From Brachionus manjavacas (lineage: Eukaryota; Rotifera; Eurotatoria; Ploima; Brachionidae), in contig JAHQIY010000001.1 in NCBI GenBank assembly GCA_019054805.1, positions 9,376,501 to 9,440,500 on the forward strand: a DNA stretch of 64,000 bases. The letters run 5' to 3'. Positions within the stretch are counted from its first letter, which is position 1. The number at the start of each line of letters is the position of its first letter. Positions 1 through 12,347 of this stretch are shown here, one piece after another. The notes below the pieces were generated by a model that saw only the letters and a program-made list of their open reading frames with translations, had not been told where the DNA came from and did no database searches. Position numbers and translations under genes: made by a program.

Positions 1-119
1 AAGTTTTTTTGCTGCTGACGAATAAATTCTCTTAATTTAACTTCTGGTCTAGCTTGGAGTCTAAAAAGTGTTATTGGAAAGGTTTTTGTATATCTTCCTA
101 GCAGTTTCTGAAAGTTCAT
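1..119 (-). CDS. Unknown protein, N-terminal 39 codons only
   Basis: An open frame starts with ATG at 119-117 on the minus strand and runs off the window edge without a stop. The peptide begins MNFQKLLGRYTKTF and is basic and amphipathic, as in mitochondrial targeting sequences, but that reading is inference. No family was recognised. The upstream sequence is T-rich with a CAG just after the ATG, so the ATG could instead lie close to a splice acceptor and this could be an internal exon. The gene is a tail-to-head neighbour of liprin-beta on the same strand. Confidence 0.4.
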   Translation of the reverse strand, partial: MNFQKLLGRYTKTFPITLFRLQARPEVKLREFIRQQQKN

Positions 120-1084
120 TTTGAAAATAATTTGATTCCAAAAAGTTTAATAATATTGTTTTGGTTATTTTTTTTAAGATAAAAAAGAAAAAAAATTTAA
201 AAGAATTTTGCTTGTATTTTGTTGCATACATTTATAGCTGAATAATAAAGTTTTGTGAATGTAAATACATTCATGTAAAATTTTTGAACATATAATTTAA
301 ATTTGTCTTAAAATTTTTAGACTCTCAAGTTTTTATGGATGAGCATTTAGTTTAAAATAATAAAATGCATAATTCATAGTTTTTTTTAAGGCTATCAAAC
401 AAATAAAGTTAAATTTAGTTTTAGAAATAATTTTTAAATCAAAAAATATTTTATTTTTTTTTAAATTAAAATTGTATAAAGTAAAATTTTTGGAATTTAT
501 TCAAAATTGCTAAAATTCAACTTTTAAATTTTAGCCTCTGTCTTTTTTTAGAGAAATAAGAATTGAGAAAAATGTGAGGAGTAAAAACAACGACAAATAA
601 TATAAATCGATTATATTGTTCAGGAATCATTAAACAAACTGAAAAGTGAAAGATTCAAAATTTTTTTTAAAATTAAAAAAAAAATGTAAAAAAAAAATAA
701 AATTTGTTTTACATGGTTACAAAATGAGAATCGAATACAATTGCTGCACATCGAAAATCAATTATAGAATTCATGAATACTTTACTCAAGAGGAAAAGAA
801 AATCTAATTTAGCCGCCTTTTCCTCTCGTGCTGTTTTCCAAATCATTCAAACAATTTAGAGACAAAAAAATTAAATTATAAAGGCTTTAAAAATGAGAAA
901 AATACAAATAATACAAAACAATTATACTATTACACAAAAAGCATCTGCCGAACCATTTAAACCGAGACTAGGGTTCGTTTGGTAAGGACTTTAGCTGAGG
1001 TATATTCGTTTCTACTAATTTACATAAGTTTCCTGTTAAAATCGATTCGATCATTTAGCGATTTAAATTAATCAAAATTTTAAA
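120..1084. other. Intergenic and liprin-beta 3' flank
   Basis: This stretch separates the partial gene at 1-119 from the liprin-beta stop codon. It is AT-rich with poly-A and poly-T runs and must include the liprin-beta 3' UTR. No open frame with coding character was found on either strand. Confidence 0.5.
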
Positions 1085-4000
1085 TTAAGCCAAACTGTTG
1101 TTGGTTGCTTTCATGTCAATTATCTTATGACTGAATTCAATTTTTTTCAAAGTTTCGTCATCGATCAATGGCGACGAAATGTCTCGTTTGACTTTTTTGC
1201 CCAGAGCTCGACCAAGCGAGCCTCTGAAGGTGAAAATACGCTGCTTATCGTTTCTAAACGAGCTCAATGGTCTGCTAAACGCCGAATCCATTTTCATATT
1301 GCTAAAAATAAATATATTAAAATAAAATTTGAAAAAAAAAAAAAATTTCTTTTCCTACTTTTTAGTTTTTTTTAGCAGCTTAATTTCATCGTCCAATATT
1401 TTTCTAATATTGCCATATTTAGACTCATCCTGTATCTGCAGACAATGGAACAAACACTCTGTGTTAAACGAGCTGTCACCTACTAGAGCACCATGCATAC
1501 CGGATTCTGGTAATTTATCAACATGCTCATGTAAATTGACTAGTTTAAGCCAATCGATAAAATTTTCATTTGTCCAAAGAGATATATCCAATGTTTGATT
1601 TTCTTTTTGGCTAAGTTCTCGTTGACTATTGACCTTGTGGACATCGAAATCGTGTTTTCTTAGTAATTCGATGGCCAAAAGAAGACTGTTTTGGTGAATT
1701 TTTCTAGTTACACCGAAATATTTTTCCAAGTCTTTTTTGTGAAGACTGGCCAATACACGGCCATCGACCAAATTGAGTCTGAAGATGCCCTGCAAATACA
1801 CAAGACCGATATCCTTGAGCCATTTGTTCACCAACCACTCGTTGGTTATCTCACCCAGTTTGGTGTATTTGCACTTGTCCGGATACCTGAGGTCATCGAG
1901 AGCCAATTTAAGCTTTCGCTTGTGCATTATATTAGCCATTTGGAACAATTTTTCCAAGTCTGTTTCATTCAGATTGATGAGCATTTTTCCACTGGTCAAA
2001 TGTCTCAGTCCATTTTTGACATAGATCGAAGGTAGTCCGAGTTTTTCCAGCCAAATTTTGATATCTTGCTGACTCCAGTCACTTATTATCAAATTTTGGT
2101 GCTCTTCCTCCAGTATCTTAAAAGATTTGTCAAGCAAATTTTTTGTTTCGCAATCGTCGTCCTCGGTATCGCGGACACAATAGCTCGACTTGGACGACAC
2201 AAATGTCGAGTAATGCGAGTGCCGATTTTTGGCCTTGGACGAAAGAGTGGTCGAGAAAGAAGTTGGTATTTGCTTGGTTTCTACCAGAGCTGATGATCTA
2301 TTAGATGGATTTGAGATGGAAGAGCCAATGGTGGACATGCGGATGATGGTGTTGATTAAGCGTGACGAGCGAGATTTAACATTCGAATTTGGAGTTTGTA
2401 CATTCATTGACATGCTCAATGGTTGCTTGATAGAATAGCGACTGGTGTTGCTAAAATCATTCAAGGTCTTGTTCAGGTTGTCTTCTTCGCACAGGGTGAT
2501 AGATTGGCTCATAACCAGAGGCGAGAGATCCGATGAGCTTGTCTCGGACTCGGCTGAAATATTCAAAGCCAGTGGTTTATTTAGATCAGTATTTTTTGAG
2601 CCAGTTGGATCATTTTTGTATGAGCTGGCCGATGATGAGGTCAAAGAAACACTGGGCGACACACTGGCCATTGTGTTCGATGAAGATATTTCAAGATGTT
2701 TGAGACTAGAATTGGTAGTGAACGATGCCGAGGACGACGAAGACGCAGAAGTGGTCGAAACAATCAAATTGTCTTTTTTGTCACTTTTAGTGGAATTTTT
2801 GTCATTCTCGTCCAGGTCGATAAACTCGTCCGAGTCAAGCACTTTATTCAAGTCGGTTTCCTCGTAATCACTCGAGCTCATGATAAAACTTAAGTTATTG
2901 TTGGACTTGGAAGTTGGCGCGCTTTTGGCGTTGTCTATATTGCTATGGTAAGAGGCTGAGGTGGACAATTTGTTTAGCCGAAATTTGTTTTTAATTTTAG
3001 TTGATCTTGAATTTGCCGAATGAGGCAAGCTAAATGAGGCCTCGGTCAATTGATTATTTTTTATGTACAAATACGAGTCATTTGATTTACACTTTTGGCT
3101 TCGTTCTTCCTTTTTTGTTTTAAATTTTGAGTTTGATTTATTCATTTTGGACTCTACTTTTGGATTTGATGGTCCATTGTTATCAATCAAACTCGAAGAA
3201 AGTGTGTCCCTTGATTTGCTACTTGAATAGCCATGATCTGATTCCTTGCCAATGCTGTATCTTGGTGATTTTGACTTGAGATCATACAACTGTCTTTGAA
3301 GTTTATTTAGACTGGCGTTTTTGCTTTCGACCACCAGCTTTAGTTCGCTGTTTTCCGCCACCAGTTCCTCGACATACGCTTCCAGGTAGCATTTTTCTTC
3401 TTCAATTTCGCTTTTACTTTCTATTAGCTGAAAAAAACATGATAATTATTTTTTTTTATTTTATTATTTTTTTATTAAATTAATTTTGTTAGTTAAAAAA
3501 AAATATTCAAAAATTATTTCTTTACTTTTTTAACAATCGAGCAAGTTTCTTTGGTTCTGGACTCGAAAGTTTTTAAAATTGATTTTATTTGATTTTCTTT
3601 TGTTTCGATAACTTTGTACAATTGTTTGGTCCGATTTAGAATTTCAACTTTTTCAACTTTCAGCTTTTTTCGTTCTAATCTCATGGATTCAATTGTTTCC
3701 TTCAGCTGATTTGTGTCTTGGTCGCATTGTTGTTTCAACTTCTTGAAAAATTGAATTGTTTAGTGAATTTTTTTTTCGAAAAAAATATTAAAATCTTTAT
3801 TTACTTCTTCGAGGCTTCGAATTTTTTCTTTCAAAAGTCTATTTTCCGAGAGTAAATACGGATTTTGATTCAGTAAACAATCAGTCTGACTCATTTCTGA
3901 ATTTCTGTCACCAAAAAAAAATTATTTTGACCAATTCTTCAAATTTTCTACTCACCTTTTATCTCCTGTCAAAAAATGATCAACATAAAACAAACATGAC

Positions 4001-5560
4001 TTTATTTGGTCAACTACAACTCTTTTGGTTTGCGGAATTTTGTGATCAAGTATCAGATTTTGTTTCTTAATGTAAGATCGGTCTACCTTGTTGCTATTTT
4101 TTTGGTTCTCCACCGACTGATATTGCTGATCGAGTAGATGTTCTATGTGAATATTCAGCTTATTCAACGATTCCAATACTTAAAGGGGAAAATTTTAGCG
4201 GGAAATTCAACTCTAATTTAATTATTACAAAAAAAGATTCAATATATAGAACAAAAATTCTACTAAAGTGAATGCAAAAAGTGTTCAAGTAAAGAAAATA
4301 GTGATGTTGAATTAGCTTGTTAACATTGAAAGCTATTCAATTGTTGAACTTTAAGTTAAATTCCACTGATTGCTCTCTTCAATTGGAGAGTTTTTCTATT
4401 GTCGAATTCAGCTAATCTCTTAAAATGTTTTTCTAAAATTTATTCTTTAGAATAATTACATAATACATTTATTTAAAAGATAGAAAATTATGTTTTTTCA
4501 AAATACTTCACATATTGAATTTTTTCGATTGTTTTTTTAAACTATTCTTGTCTAAGATAAACATTTAGATAAAAATTTATGTTTTGTCTATTATTTAACT
4601 AATTCAAAGAGTCCAATTAAGTGCTTAACATTTTTAAAGGCTTAGGACAATTGTCTAGATCCAGCGATTCGCAACACTAATAAATCGATTTACACAATTT
4701 CTAGGCCTTAATCTGGTAGATTTGTATTCGACAAAATTTTGGTTACTTTAGGCTACGAGGTTAACTTAAAGAAAACATTCTATTAGATAATCCACTTTTA
4801 ATTGTTAAGATTCTTCAAGAAAAACAAAAAGAAATTCTTAAACCTATTCAACAAAAAGAGGCCGCTTTAAATCACATTTAAGCTTATACAACACTCGGAA
4901 TTTGGTGTCAAGATATTTAATACTGCAAAGTTAATAATTCATTGCCGAAATTTAAAGTCAGGTAGTGTAATCTGATACAGCTTGTCATCTTTGGTGAAAT
5001 CTAATAAGATAATGGCAGCTAATTCAATCTTGAGCGATTGAATTTCCTTCAGTTAATGTAAAACTGGGCTAATTTCGACCTTGTTTAGTCAAAACTAGGT
5101 AGAATATGTTTGAGTGAGTCAATAAGAAAAATTAGTAGGTTATCAGTTCTATTTTGTCAAAGGATCAAATTTTTTTTAGTGCAATTAAAAAATTTTTTTA
5201 AAAGAGTTAAAAAATAAAAGTATTCGTGATTCTGTGTAAATCTAAACTTTGATTTTAAAACAAATACTTACAGTATTGACACGTCTTGGCCTTGTACTGT
5301 GAATCAACTTGACTTGAAACATTTAAAACATTTAAAATACTGTTCGACTCGGTATTTGATGCCGAGTCCGAATCGTTATCATCTATATATTTGAGATTTA
5401 AATTTAAAATGCTATCTTCCAGGCTGTTCTGTGTGCAATCATCATTATCGGCTTGTTCTACACCGTTCTGCGTATTTTCATCGCTTTCTTTGGCCTCATT
5501 TGACTCGTCCAGTTTAATTGAACGTCTACTGTTTAAATAGTTGGATATCAACGATTTCAT
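1085..5560 (-). CDS. PPFIBP1: Liprin-beta (PPFIBP family) scaffold, six exons
   Basis: Liprin-betas are cytoplasmic scaffolds that pair with liprin-alpha at cell adhesions and synapses. Exons on the minus strand are 5560-5272, 4178-3956, 3904-3805, 3741-3526, 3427-1359 and 1301-1085; all junctions are GT-AG and in phase, giving about 1037 residues. The N-terminus is acidic, residues about 170-330 are coiled coil (exons 3, 4 and the start of exon 5), and a long Ser/Asn-rich linker follows. Three SAM domains sit at about 720-960, seen in DWSQQDIKIWLEKLGL, NEWLVNKWLKDIGL and ENFIDWLKLVNL, in the liprin order; SAM3 has the GMHGAL turn typical of liprins. The last exon adds a basic tail with FRGSLGRALGKK. 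Exon 4 could also start three bases later (3738). Kazrin also has three SAM domains but fits less well. The start is the first ATG in the open first exon. Confidence 0.88.
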
Positions 5561-7087
5561 TATGGCATTTAAAATGGTACATCCAACAAAGCCAATTTAA
5601 AATACACTTGTTTTTCTTTCAAGCATATGCTGATTATTTATTAACTTTTTATTAGTCTAAAATGAAGATAATAAAAATTAAAAAAAAAAATTTGTCAGTT
5701 TATCTTTATTAATTAGGGTTCTAAATTGAAATTAGTTAAAATATATGCATAGAATAAATGGAACATTAATTGGACCTGGAGCTAAATCTAAGCACAGATA
5801 AATACATCTTTTTACACTTAAGCCCCACGGGCCACGATAAAGATTGAATGTTGGCTGGCCATCACTTGGCGAAATAAAACAGACTTGTCAAGATACGATC
5901 TATTCAATGCACAAGCCCCAGCCAGGATAGCAATATTTAAATTTTATCTAAAATAAATAACATTCATATCTTTCAACTAAAGAATGGCGTTTGTTTATGT
6001 CTCGGGCTGCTCTATCGATTTTTAGATCCGAAATGCAGCTATTCCTTCGAGTGATGATTAGATTAATTAGCCTGGATATTGAAATCGAGTCTTTTTTAGC
6101 AGGACTCAGAAGCCTTGTATGAATGAACTCTTAGCAAAAAAATTTAATCAAAGAATTCGCTCTGAGCCATTCAATCGAAATATTTAAAATTCTTTAAATT
6201 TCTTATTCAAGATAATCGTTTAGTAAAATATTTTTACGCAATCTTAATCTCATTTGAAACAGTTCGGATTAATATGCAAACATTTGTATTAAAATTTAAC
6301 ACTTTATTAATATATTTGCATGACATGTGATTGAACTAGAGCTAAACTGTAATTTTAGACACCTAATAACTTGATGCATATCATAATCCATTCAATAGTT
6401 GTTTTTTCACAATTTTACTGCTCTAAGTATATTCTAATCAAATCATTCTGACACTTATAGATACCATTTGCTAACCAAAAACATATCCAATCCGACTTAA
6501 TCATATGAAATTGTTTTAACAGTGCACAAGCTAGTCGGAAATAATAATTGTAATCAATATGATACAATATGAAAATTCACAGTTATTTTTAATTCTTAGT
6601 CGTGATCTTACTAAAATTATTTTTTGATTAATTTATTATTTTCTCATTAAAATTCTGGCGACATCATTTTTTTTTAAAACTTTTTGTATTTATGTTGAGA
6701 TAAACAGAATTTTTTCCAAAAAATTTATTCTATTTAAAAATTATTATTCTATAATATCTATTAAATTATTTTACTTTGTATTTTATGTTCAGACTTGGAC
6801 TAAAACGGCTCACGATGGTGCCAATTGAACAAATAAAAGCAAATTTTTTCAAAATTTTTTTAAAAATTCATTCAAAATGACACACACTAATAAATCTAAA
6901 TAGAATAAATTCGAATAAAATTTTAATTTTTTTTAATATCTTTTATAATTTTGTTAAATTAGAGAACCAGAGGCTATTGGAAGAATACACCATAGTAGTC
7001 TTCCACACGAAGTTAACAAGTTCAGGATCTGACTTCACTCATGGAAAAACGAAGAAGAACTTATTCAAGTGTTATTTGAGTCTAATT

Positions 7088-7250
7088 ATTTATTTATTTG
7101 TTTTCTTACCGAGCTAGGGCTCCTTCAGAATAAATTAAAAAAAATCAAAATAAAATTAAAAAATCAAATTAAAGTTAATAAAATGAGATAAAAAAAAAAT
7201 CAAAATAAAGTAAATAAGCTAAAAAAAATGAAAGTTTAGAAGATATAGAT
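7088..7250 (+). repeat. Dispersed repeat, probable non-LTR retrotransposon 3' tail
   Basis: The segment opens with TTATTTATTTGTT, has a core ending in CTCCTTCAGAATAAA, and continues into an A-rich run with repeated TCAAAATAAA units. The same arrangement recurs at 52541-52680 (core CTTCTTCAGAATAAA). The upstream 6960-7080 reads as a degraded open frame that could be a retrotransposon C-terminus. Family identity is inferred from the tail structure only. Confidence 0.4.
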
Positions 7251-8290
7251 TGTTACATGCGGCAAATGTTTACATAGTTCAGGTTTCAGGAAAAAAGGAA
7301 CAAATTCAATTTATGGTATTCTCTCTTCCAAAAGAATTTGTTTGAAGCACATTGAGCTAACAATTTTAAAGAATACATTTTAATTACATTTGCTGTCATA
7401 GTGTGCATGACACCAAACTCGCTGCAGTTTCCAGTTGCAGCGTTTACTGCAACTACTAACAGATAAAAATAATCCACGATTGCAATTTTTAATCAATAAA
7501 TATGAAATTAAACAAATGTTGAAAGATATGCATAGCGGAAAAATTCATACTATCCAGAAGTCAAAATAATACATAAAATACTAATTAATGAAACAAATCT
7601 ACAACATTTTGTGATATCTTTAAAAAACTGATTTGAACTCTTAAGAAAAATTGTCTTTTTTTTTCAAATATTTTTAGAAAATTTTATCTTCCACTTTTAC
7701 TTGAATGAAAAAAGAATAAAAAGCTCTTTAACATTTGACTGAAAAGAAAGCCTAAGCTTCATTCCAACCTGCCGGTGTATTTCCCAAAATTAAATTTAAA
7801 ATAAAATTAAAAAAATAATTTACCAAAAATTTAAATCATAGCTAAAAATATTTTTTCAATTTGAAACTCAACTATCTTATACTAAAAAAAAAATTATTCT
7901 ATGAAAAATTAATTTTTCTATCTAAGATAGTTCCGTATCAAAATGCACTGAATCGATTGTTTATAGCAAATTATTTATAGTGGTTATCTATATTCTGTGA
8001 AAACAATCGATTACTCAATTATGAAGAAAAATATCGAAATTAGCCGCCTAAAAGTTTGTTTATAGCTCTGAGAGGCGTTCTATTTTCAAAAATATACACA
8101 GAATACCGTTGAGAATTACAAAATTTTATCTAATTTTATTTGCCAATCATTTTAAATAAACTATTTATCTATGTTAAAACAATTTGAGTAATTGATTTAA
8201 ATTTTTTTTTGATAAACTTAAGATTCGTCTGGCTTTTGTTCACTGCCTAGGGAATAAATATCCCTGGTCTAATTTGTATAACACAGCATC

Positions 8291-8313
8291 CGTGCCGAGT
8301 ATGCCGGCACTGG
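8291..8313. other. GC-rich hairpin in an AT-rich region
   Basis: GTGCCG at 8292-8297 pairs with CGGCAC at 8305-8310 around a 7-nt loop, with two flanking G/C pairs possible across a one-base bulge. The surrounding 50 bases are much richer in G and C than the region. Function unknown. Confidence 0.35.
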
Positions 8314-10600
8314 CCTCAACACTTAGACTAACTATCCGAAAAATAGTGTCCAATTTTTCGGTTCAAAAGACGCGCAAGTGGTCAACAAAAAAAAAACTGA
8401 GAGATTTACATTTAAAACAAAAATGAATTGTAATCGAGTCCAAACAAAGTGGTTTAGTGGTAAACAAAAGTGGACTCGAAAGATGTTTATATTTCTTCGC
8501 TTGGCGTGTACGTTCAAAGAAAGAGTTTAACAAATTTAGATAAATAAAAATAGGAGAATAAAAGCTTACAAATAAAATACCTTTTTTAATTATCATTATT
8601 GAATTAGATTGAGTCTAGTGTATTAAAAACAAATCGAAAGTTGCAACTAATTTTGAAGATAAATAAGAAACCAAATAGCCACGAAGACTTTATACCAAGA
8701 TTTAATATCATGGTAGTCCGCTTTAGTCTTGTGTCAAAATTGTTTTCCTTTCAAATGAGGATTTTGCTCTCTCGAGTAGGTCTTAGTTAATCTAGTCTAC
8801 TTAAGACCGAAAGCATAAACGGTTTTAAAATTTTATTTAATTATTTTTTTTGAAATCTAAAATAAAAATTCAACACAAAAGATAAGCCACTTAGGGCTAT
8901 GAAAAATTGTTGCCTCAACTTAAAACTACAACAGCTTTAAATCATTTTAAATAGACTTTTAATTGAATGCTCTACTAAGAAAATATTGTATTGTTTTCAC
9001 CTATTTAGCCATAGGATTTCAAAAACTTAAAAATTTTATTAAAATAAAATATTTTTAAAATATAATAACGGTAAAGTACTCTTCTTATCTTTAGTATTTT
9101 TTTGTTGTTATTAAATTTTGGTTTATTTTTGTCAGCTTCTTAATTTTTCGTAAAAATAAAAACAATTTTGAAATTATACTTCGACCTGGCTTCACCTAAT
9201 TTTTAACCAGTGTAAACATTGAATGCTAGATCGGGCAAATAAAGCGTCAATTTCGCCAAATTATTTTCTGTTCTATCATTACCAAAATTTTGAAAATAAA
9301 TAAATAAATAAAAGTAATAAGATGACTTATCATTGTTGATTTAATCCGCTATCATTAAACATACTTTGAGGCTAATTATTTTGTTCAACCTGTACAAAAA
9401 GTTAATTAAAAACACAAAATTATTGAAATTTCTAGTTTGTTTATAAATTGGAGATTAGTTACTATAAACATCGATGATGATGATAATAAAAATAGTTTAA
9501 TAACAGCATGCGAAATTTAGAAAGCCACTATGAACACTCGGCTTGCTAAAAACTCCACTAGAACTCTCAGTATCCTTAAATAGCAGATATTTTTATGTTA
9601 TCTATAAGAGCGCAAGTTACAACAAAAATAATGTTTTTTTAGTTGAGCAAAAAATAAAAAAAATATATCAAATGGAAATAATTTTAAATTATCTGTAAAA
9701 TAGTTAGCCTAGTCCGGCTTTTAGATGAAAAATAATTTTTAAAAGCTAATTTTCTATTAAATAGAGTAAAATAAATGATTTGGTCATTGCTAGCCATCAT
9801 TTCTTCTAGCAATATTTTACTACCATGCCAGTTTTAAGTGGCCCTTGAATAATTTTATTTTTTTAAACTAAAATTTAATTAATAAACAATCTCTGTGTGA
9901 CAATGGCAATTTCTTTTTAATTTTCTCAAAAGAAATTAAAACAAAACAATTCTAAATGAGTTGATTCTAGAACTTGAACACATGGTGTCCTCATTGCGAC
10001 CATTAAATTCTAAAATAAGCTACCATTTTTTCCATCTTCACTATTTTCTTCTGACATAACTACTTTGATAAAAAAAAATTTCTTGTAATTGTTGTTGTTG
10101 TTTTAATTATAAATCAATCAATTTAAATCCTTGCTAAAATGTCATTTTAAAAATTGTCGGCCAGTAACCTCTTAATTTTAATTAAATCCTAAAATAAATT
10201 AAAACTAATATTTTTGTGTCAGCACTTAGATCAAATAGGCTTCGTGCGAAATAAAATTCTATTTTTAAGTTTTTTTTTTTAACGAGTTAAATAAAAAGTT
10301 ACGTGATCATTATTTATTTTTAATTAAAATTAAGACCCAAAGGGATCATTGTGTTCTTTGTAGCGAGACTTGGAGCGCTTTTATGCTAGAAAAATAGCTC
10401 GCAAAGACGCTTTTTGCCGACTCTTACGAAACCCAATTTTTCGACAGTGATTACTAAAGAGGAAATTTTCTAATTTTTATAAACAAAAACGTGGCCATTT
10501 GATACAATTAAATTCGATCTTGTTTAAACTCCAGTTGTTCACAGTATGTATCGGCTTTCGATTAATTAAGCTAGACGGATAGGCAACAACCTAGCACAAG

Positions 10601-10630
10601 CGGAATATGCCCCAACTCGAGCATATTCCG
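10601..10630. other. Perfect 10-bp hairpin
   Basis: CGGAATATGC at 10601-10610 is followed by a 10-nt spacer and its exact reverse complement GCATATTCCG at 10621-10630. It is too short for a standard microRNA precursor and is not next to a recognised gene, so a regulatory palindrome or chance are both possible. Confidence 0.4.
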
Positions 10631-10755
10631 AATCTATCAAATGACTATTAATTGAATATTTTTTGCTAATTGAAAAAAAAAATGAAAATTGATATTGGTA
10701 AATAAAAACACCTAAAAAATTGGTTTGCATGGATTGAACATTTTAAATTAATTTT

Positions 10756-10951
10756 AGGATGTCCTGATCATAGATTTCACTTTCAATCCTGTGATTAAAA
10801 AAATAGATTCAATAAAAAATTTAATTCAGTTTTAAATAAAGAATTTGAAAAAAAAATTAAATTTGAAAGTTTCTTGAAAGAATTGGAAGATTCTTTTTTA
10901 AATAATTTTTGGGATGTCCCATTTGTAGATTTCACTTTCAGTCCTGTGATT
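10756..10951. repeat. Duplicated 41-bp motif
   Basis: Copies at 10756-10796 and 10911-10951 share GGATGTCC, then TAGATTTCACTTTCA, then TCCTGTGATT. They are direct repeats 155 bp apart. The part between them is not duplicated, so this is not a simple tandem repeat. A duplicated regulatory element is one explanation. Confidence 0.5.
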
Positions 10952-11160
10952 GAAAAAAAAAAATTTTAATTTTGAAGAATTTTGAAAGCTTGCTTAGATT
11001 ATGAGAAAATGAGACATTGGTCCGCTCAGAGGCAAAATCAAGTGACATGGTGTTTACTCTAAAAAATCAAAGCCTAAAATGTGCACGTGCGTTTTGTAGT
11101 GAAAGCTCAATTATCGATTTGTCTCTTGCTGGTTGACACTTAAAACAAAAGCCCTCAAGA

Positions 11161-12347
11161 TGTACTCTTTTGATCGATAAATTCTTTCAATTTCAATCGA
11201 TAATCACACAAATAGCCAAAGCGGAAACCCTAAAATCTAATCAATCAAAAACTCTCTCGCTAATTATACTCATGGTCAAAACTAGTACAGTTCATGTACT
11301 TACAAATGATTTACTTGATTTTACCAACATACTTAAACTTTTCTTAATCTATCACAGAACACAAAAAGATTATCCTCATCCACAAGTTCAGGGGTCTTTC
11401 CAATTTTTTTTTAAAATAATTTCTCCTCTTGAGTAATATAAAAAAAAATTTATTAAAATAAAATTAAAATAAATTTGAGTTGACATTTTGATTTAGTGTC
11501 GTTCGATCTAAACTGATAGATAAATTTATTAAAAGAAAAAAATGCAAATATTGTTTTATACCTTAAATCTTATGAAAAAATTAGAAAAAAAAACATCTCT
11601 AGGGTTATAAAAAACAAATGAGGCCTCAAAATTTCTTAAAATTGAACTTAAAAGATTTTTTTTAGTGTCGTTCAATCTAAAAAACATTAGTTTAAATCAC
11701 ATTTTCAATTTCATTTTCTGGCATTGTGAATTTCAAAGTAAAATTTAAAAAATCAATTTTTTTTCTACAATTCTAAAATTGATTCAGCTGATACATTCAA
11801 TGTGCCACCTAACTACAGAGTCTGCAAAAAATTCGAAATAATGCATACACATTTAAATATTCAAAAATCACTTTATGCAGAATATCTTCAGAAGCTGGAT
11901 TAAACTAATAAGCTGAATTTATCAGCTGATTTTCAATGTAAAGAAAAAAATCGAGTAATTAAATTTTTTTCCTAAAGTCGACAATCTCTTATAAAATTAT
12001 AAAATTTAAAAAAAAAATCTTTATTAAATTGTGATTCAAGCATTACTTTGCTCATATACCCGAACATTTATTTATCAGAAAAACATAGATTTCGTTTTCC
12101 TTAAAAGAACATTTTTTTAGCAGCTCAAGGATTCATTTACTTTTAAAGCCTTAGTGATTCAATCACTTCATTCCATTCAAATTATTTTTTCTTTTTATTG
12201 AGATGTACTCTTTTGATCGATTAATATTTTAGATTACAATCGATAATCACACAAATAGCCAAAGCGGAAACCCTAAAATCTAATCAATCAAAAGCTCTCT
12301 CGCTAATTATACCCATGGTCAAAACTAGTACAGTCCATGTACTCACA
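11161..12347. repeat. 144-bp direct repeats flanking about 0.9 kb
   Basis: Segments 11161-11304 and 12204-12347 are the same length and nearly identical over long stretches, for example CACACAAATAGCCAAAGCGG and CTCTCTCGCTAATTATAC. Both begin with TGTACTC and end in CA, as long terminal repeats do. The interior has no open frame of retroelement type but contains two copies of TTTAGTGTCGTTC (11493 and 11661). A non-autonomous terminal-repeat element or a duplicated enhancer are both possible; no clear target-site duplication is visible. Confidence 0.5.

Noticed and set aside
930-1010. Possible tRNA around AGGGTTCG
   Set aside because: No acceptor stem or anticodon arm could be formed; it is probably liprin-beta 3' UTR.
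1691-2893. Plus-strand open frames of 65-140 codons across 1127-2893
   Set aside because: They lie antisense to the long liprin-beta exon, which has clear SAM domain homology in its own frame.
5818-5945. Minus-strand stretch of about 40 open codons with balanced codon use upstream of liprin-beta
   Set aside because: No clear start, no splice context and no recognisable motif; the GC-richer composition alone is not proof of coding.
11170-11436. 88-codon plus-strand frame
   Set aside because: It overlaps the first 144-bp repeat, whose second copy does not keep the same frame, and has no motif.
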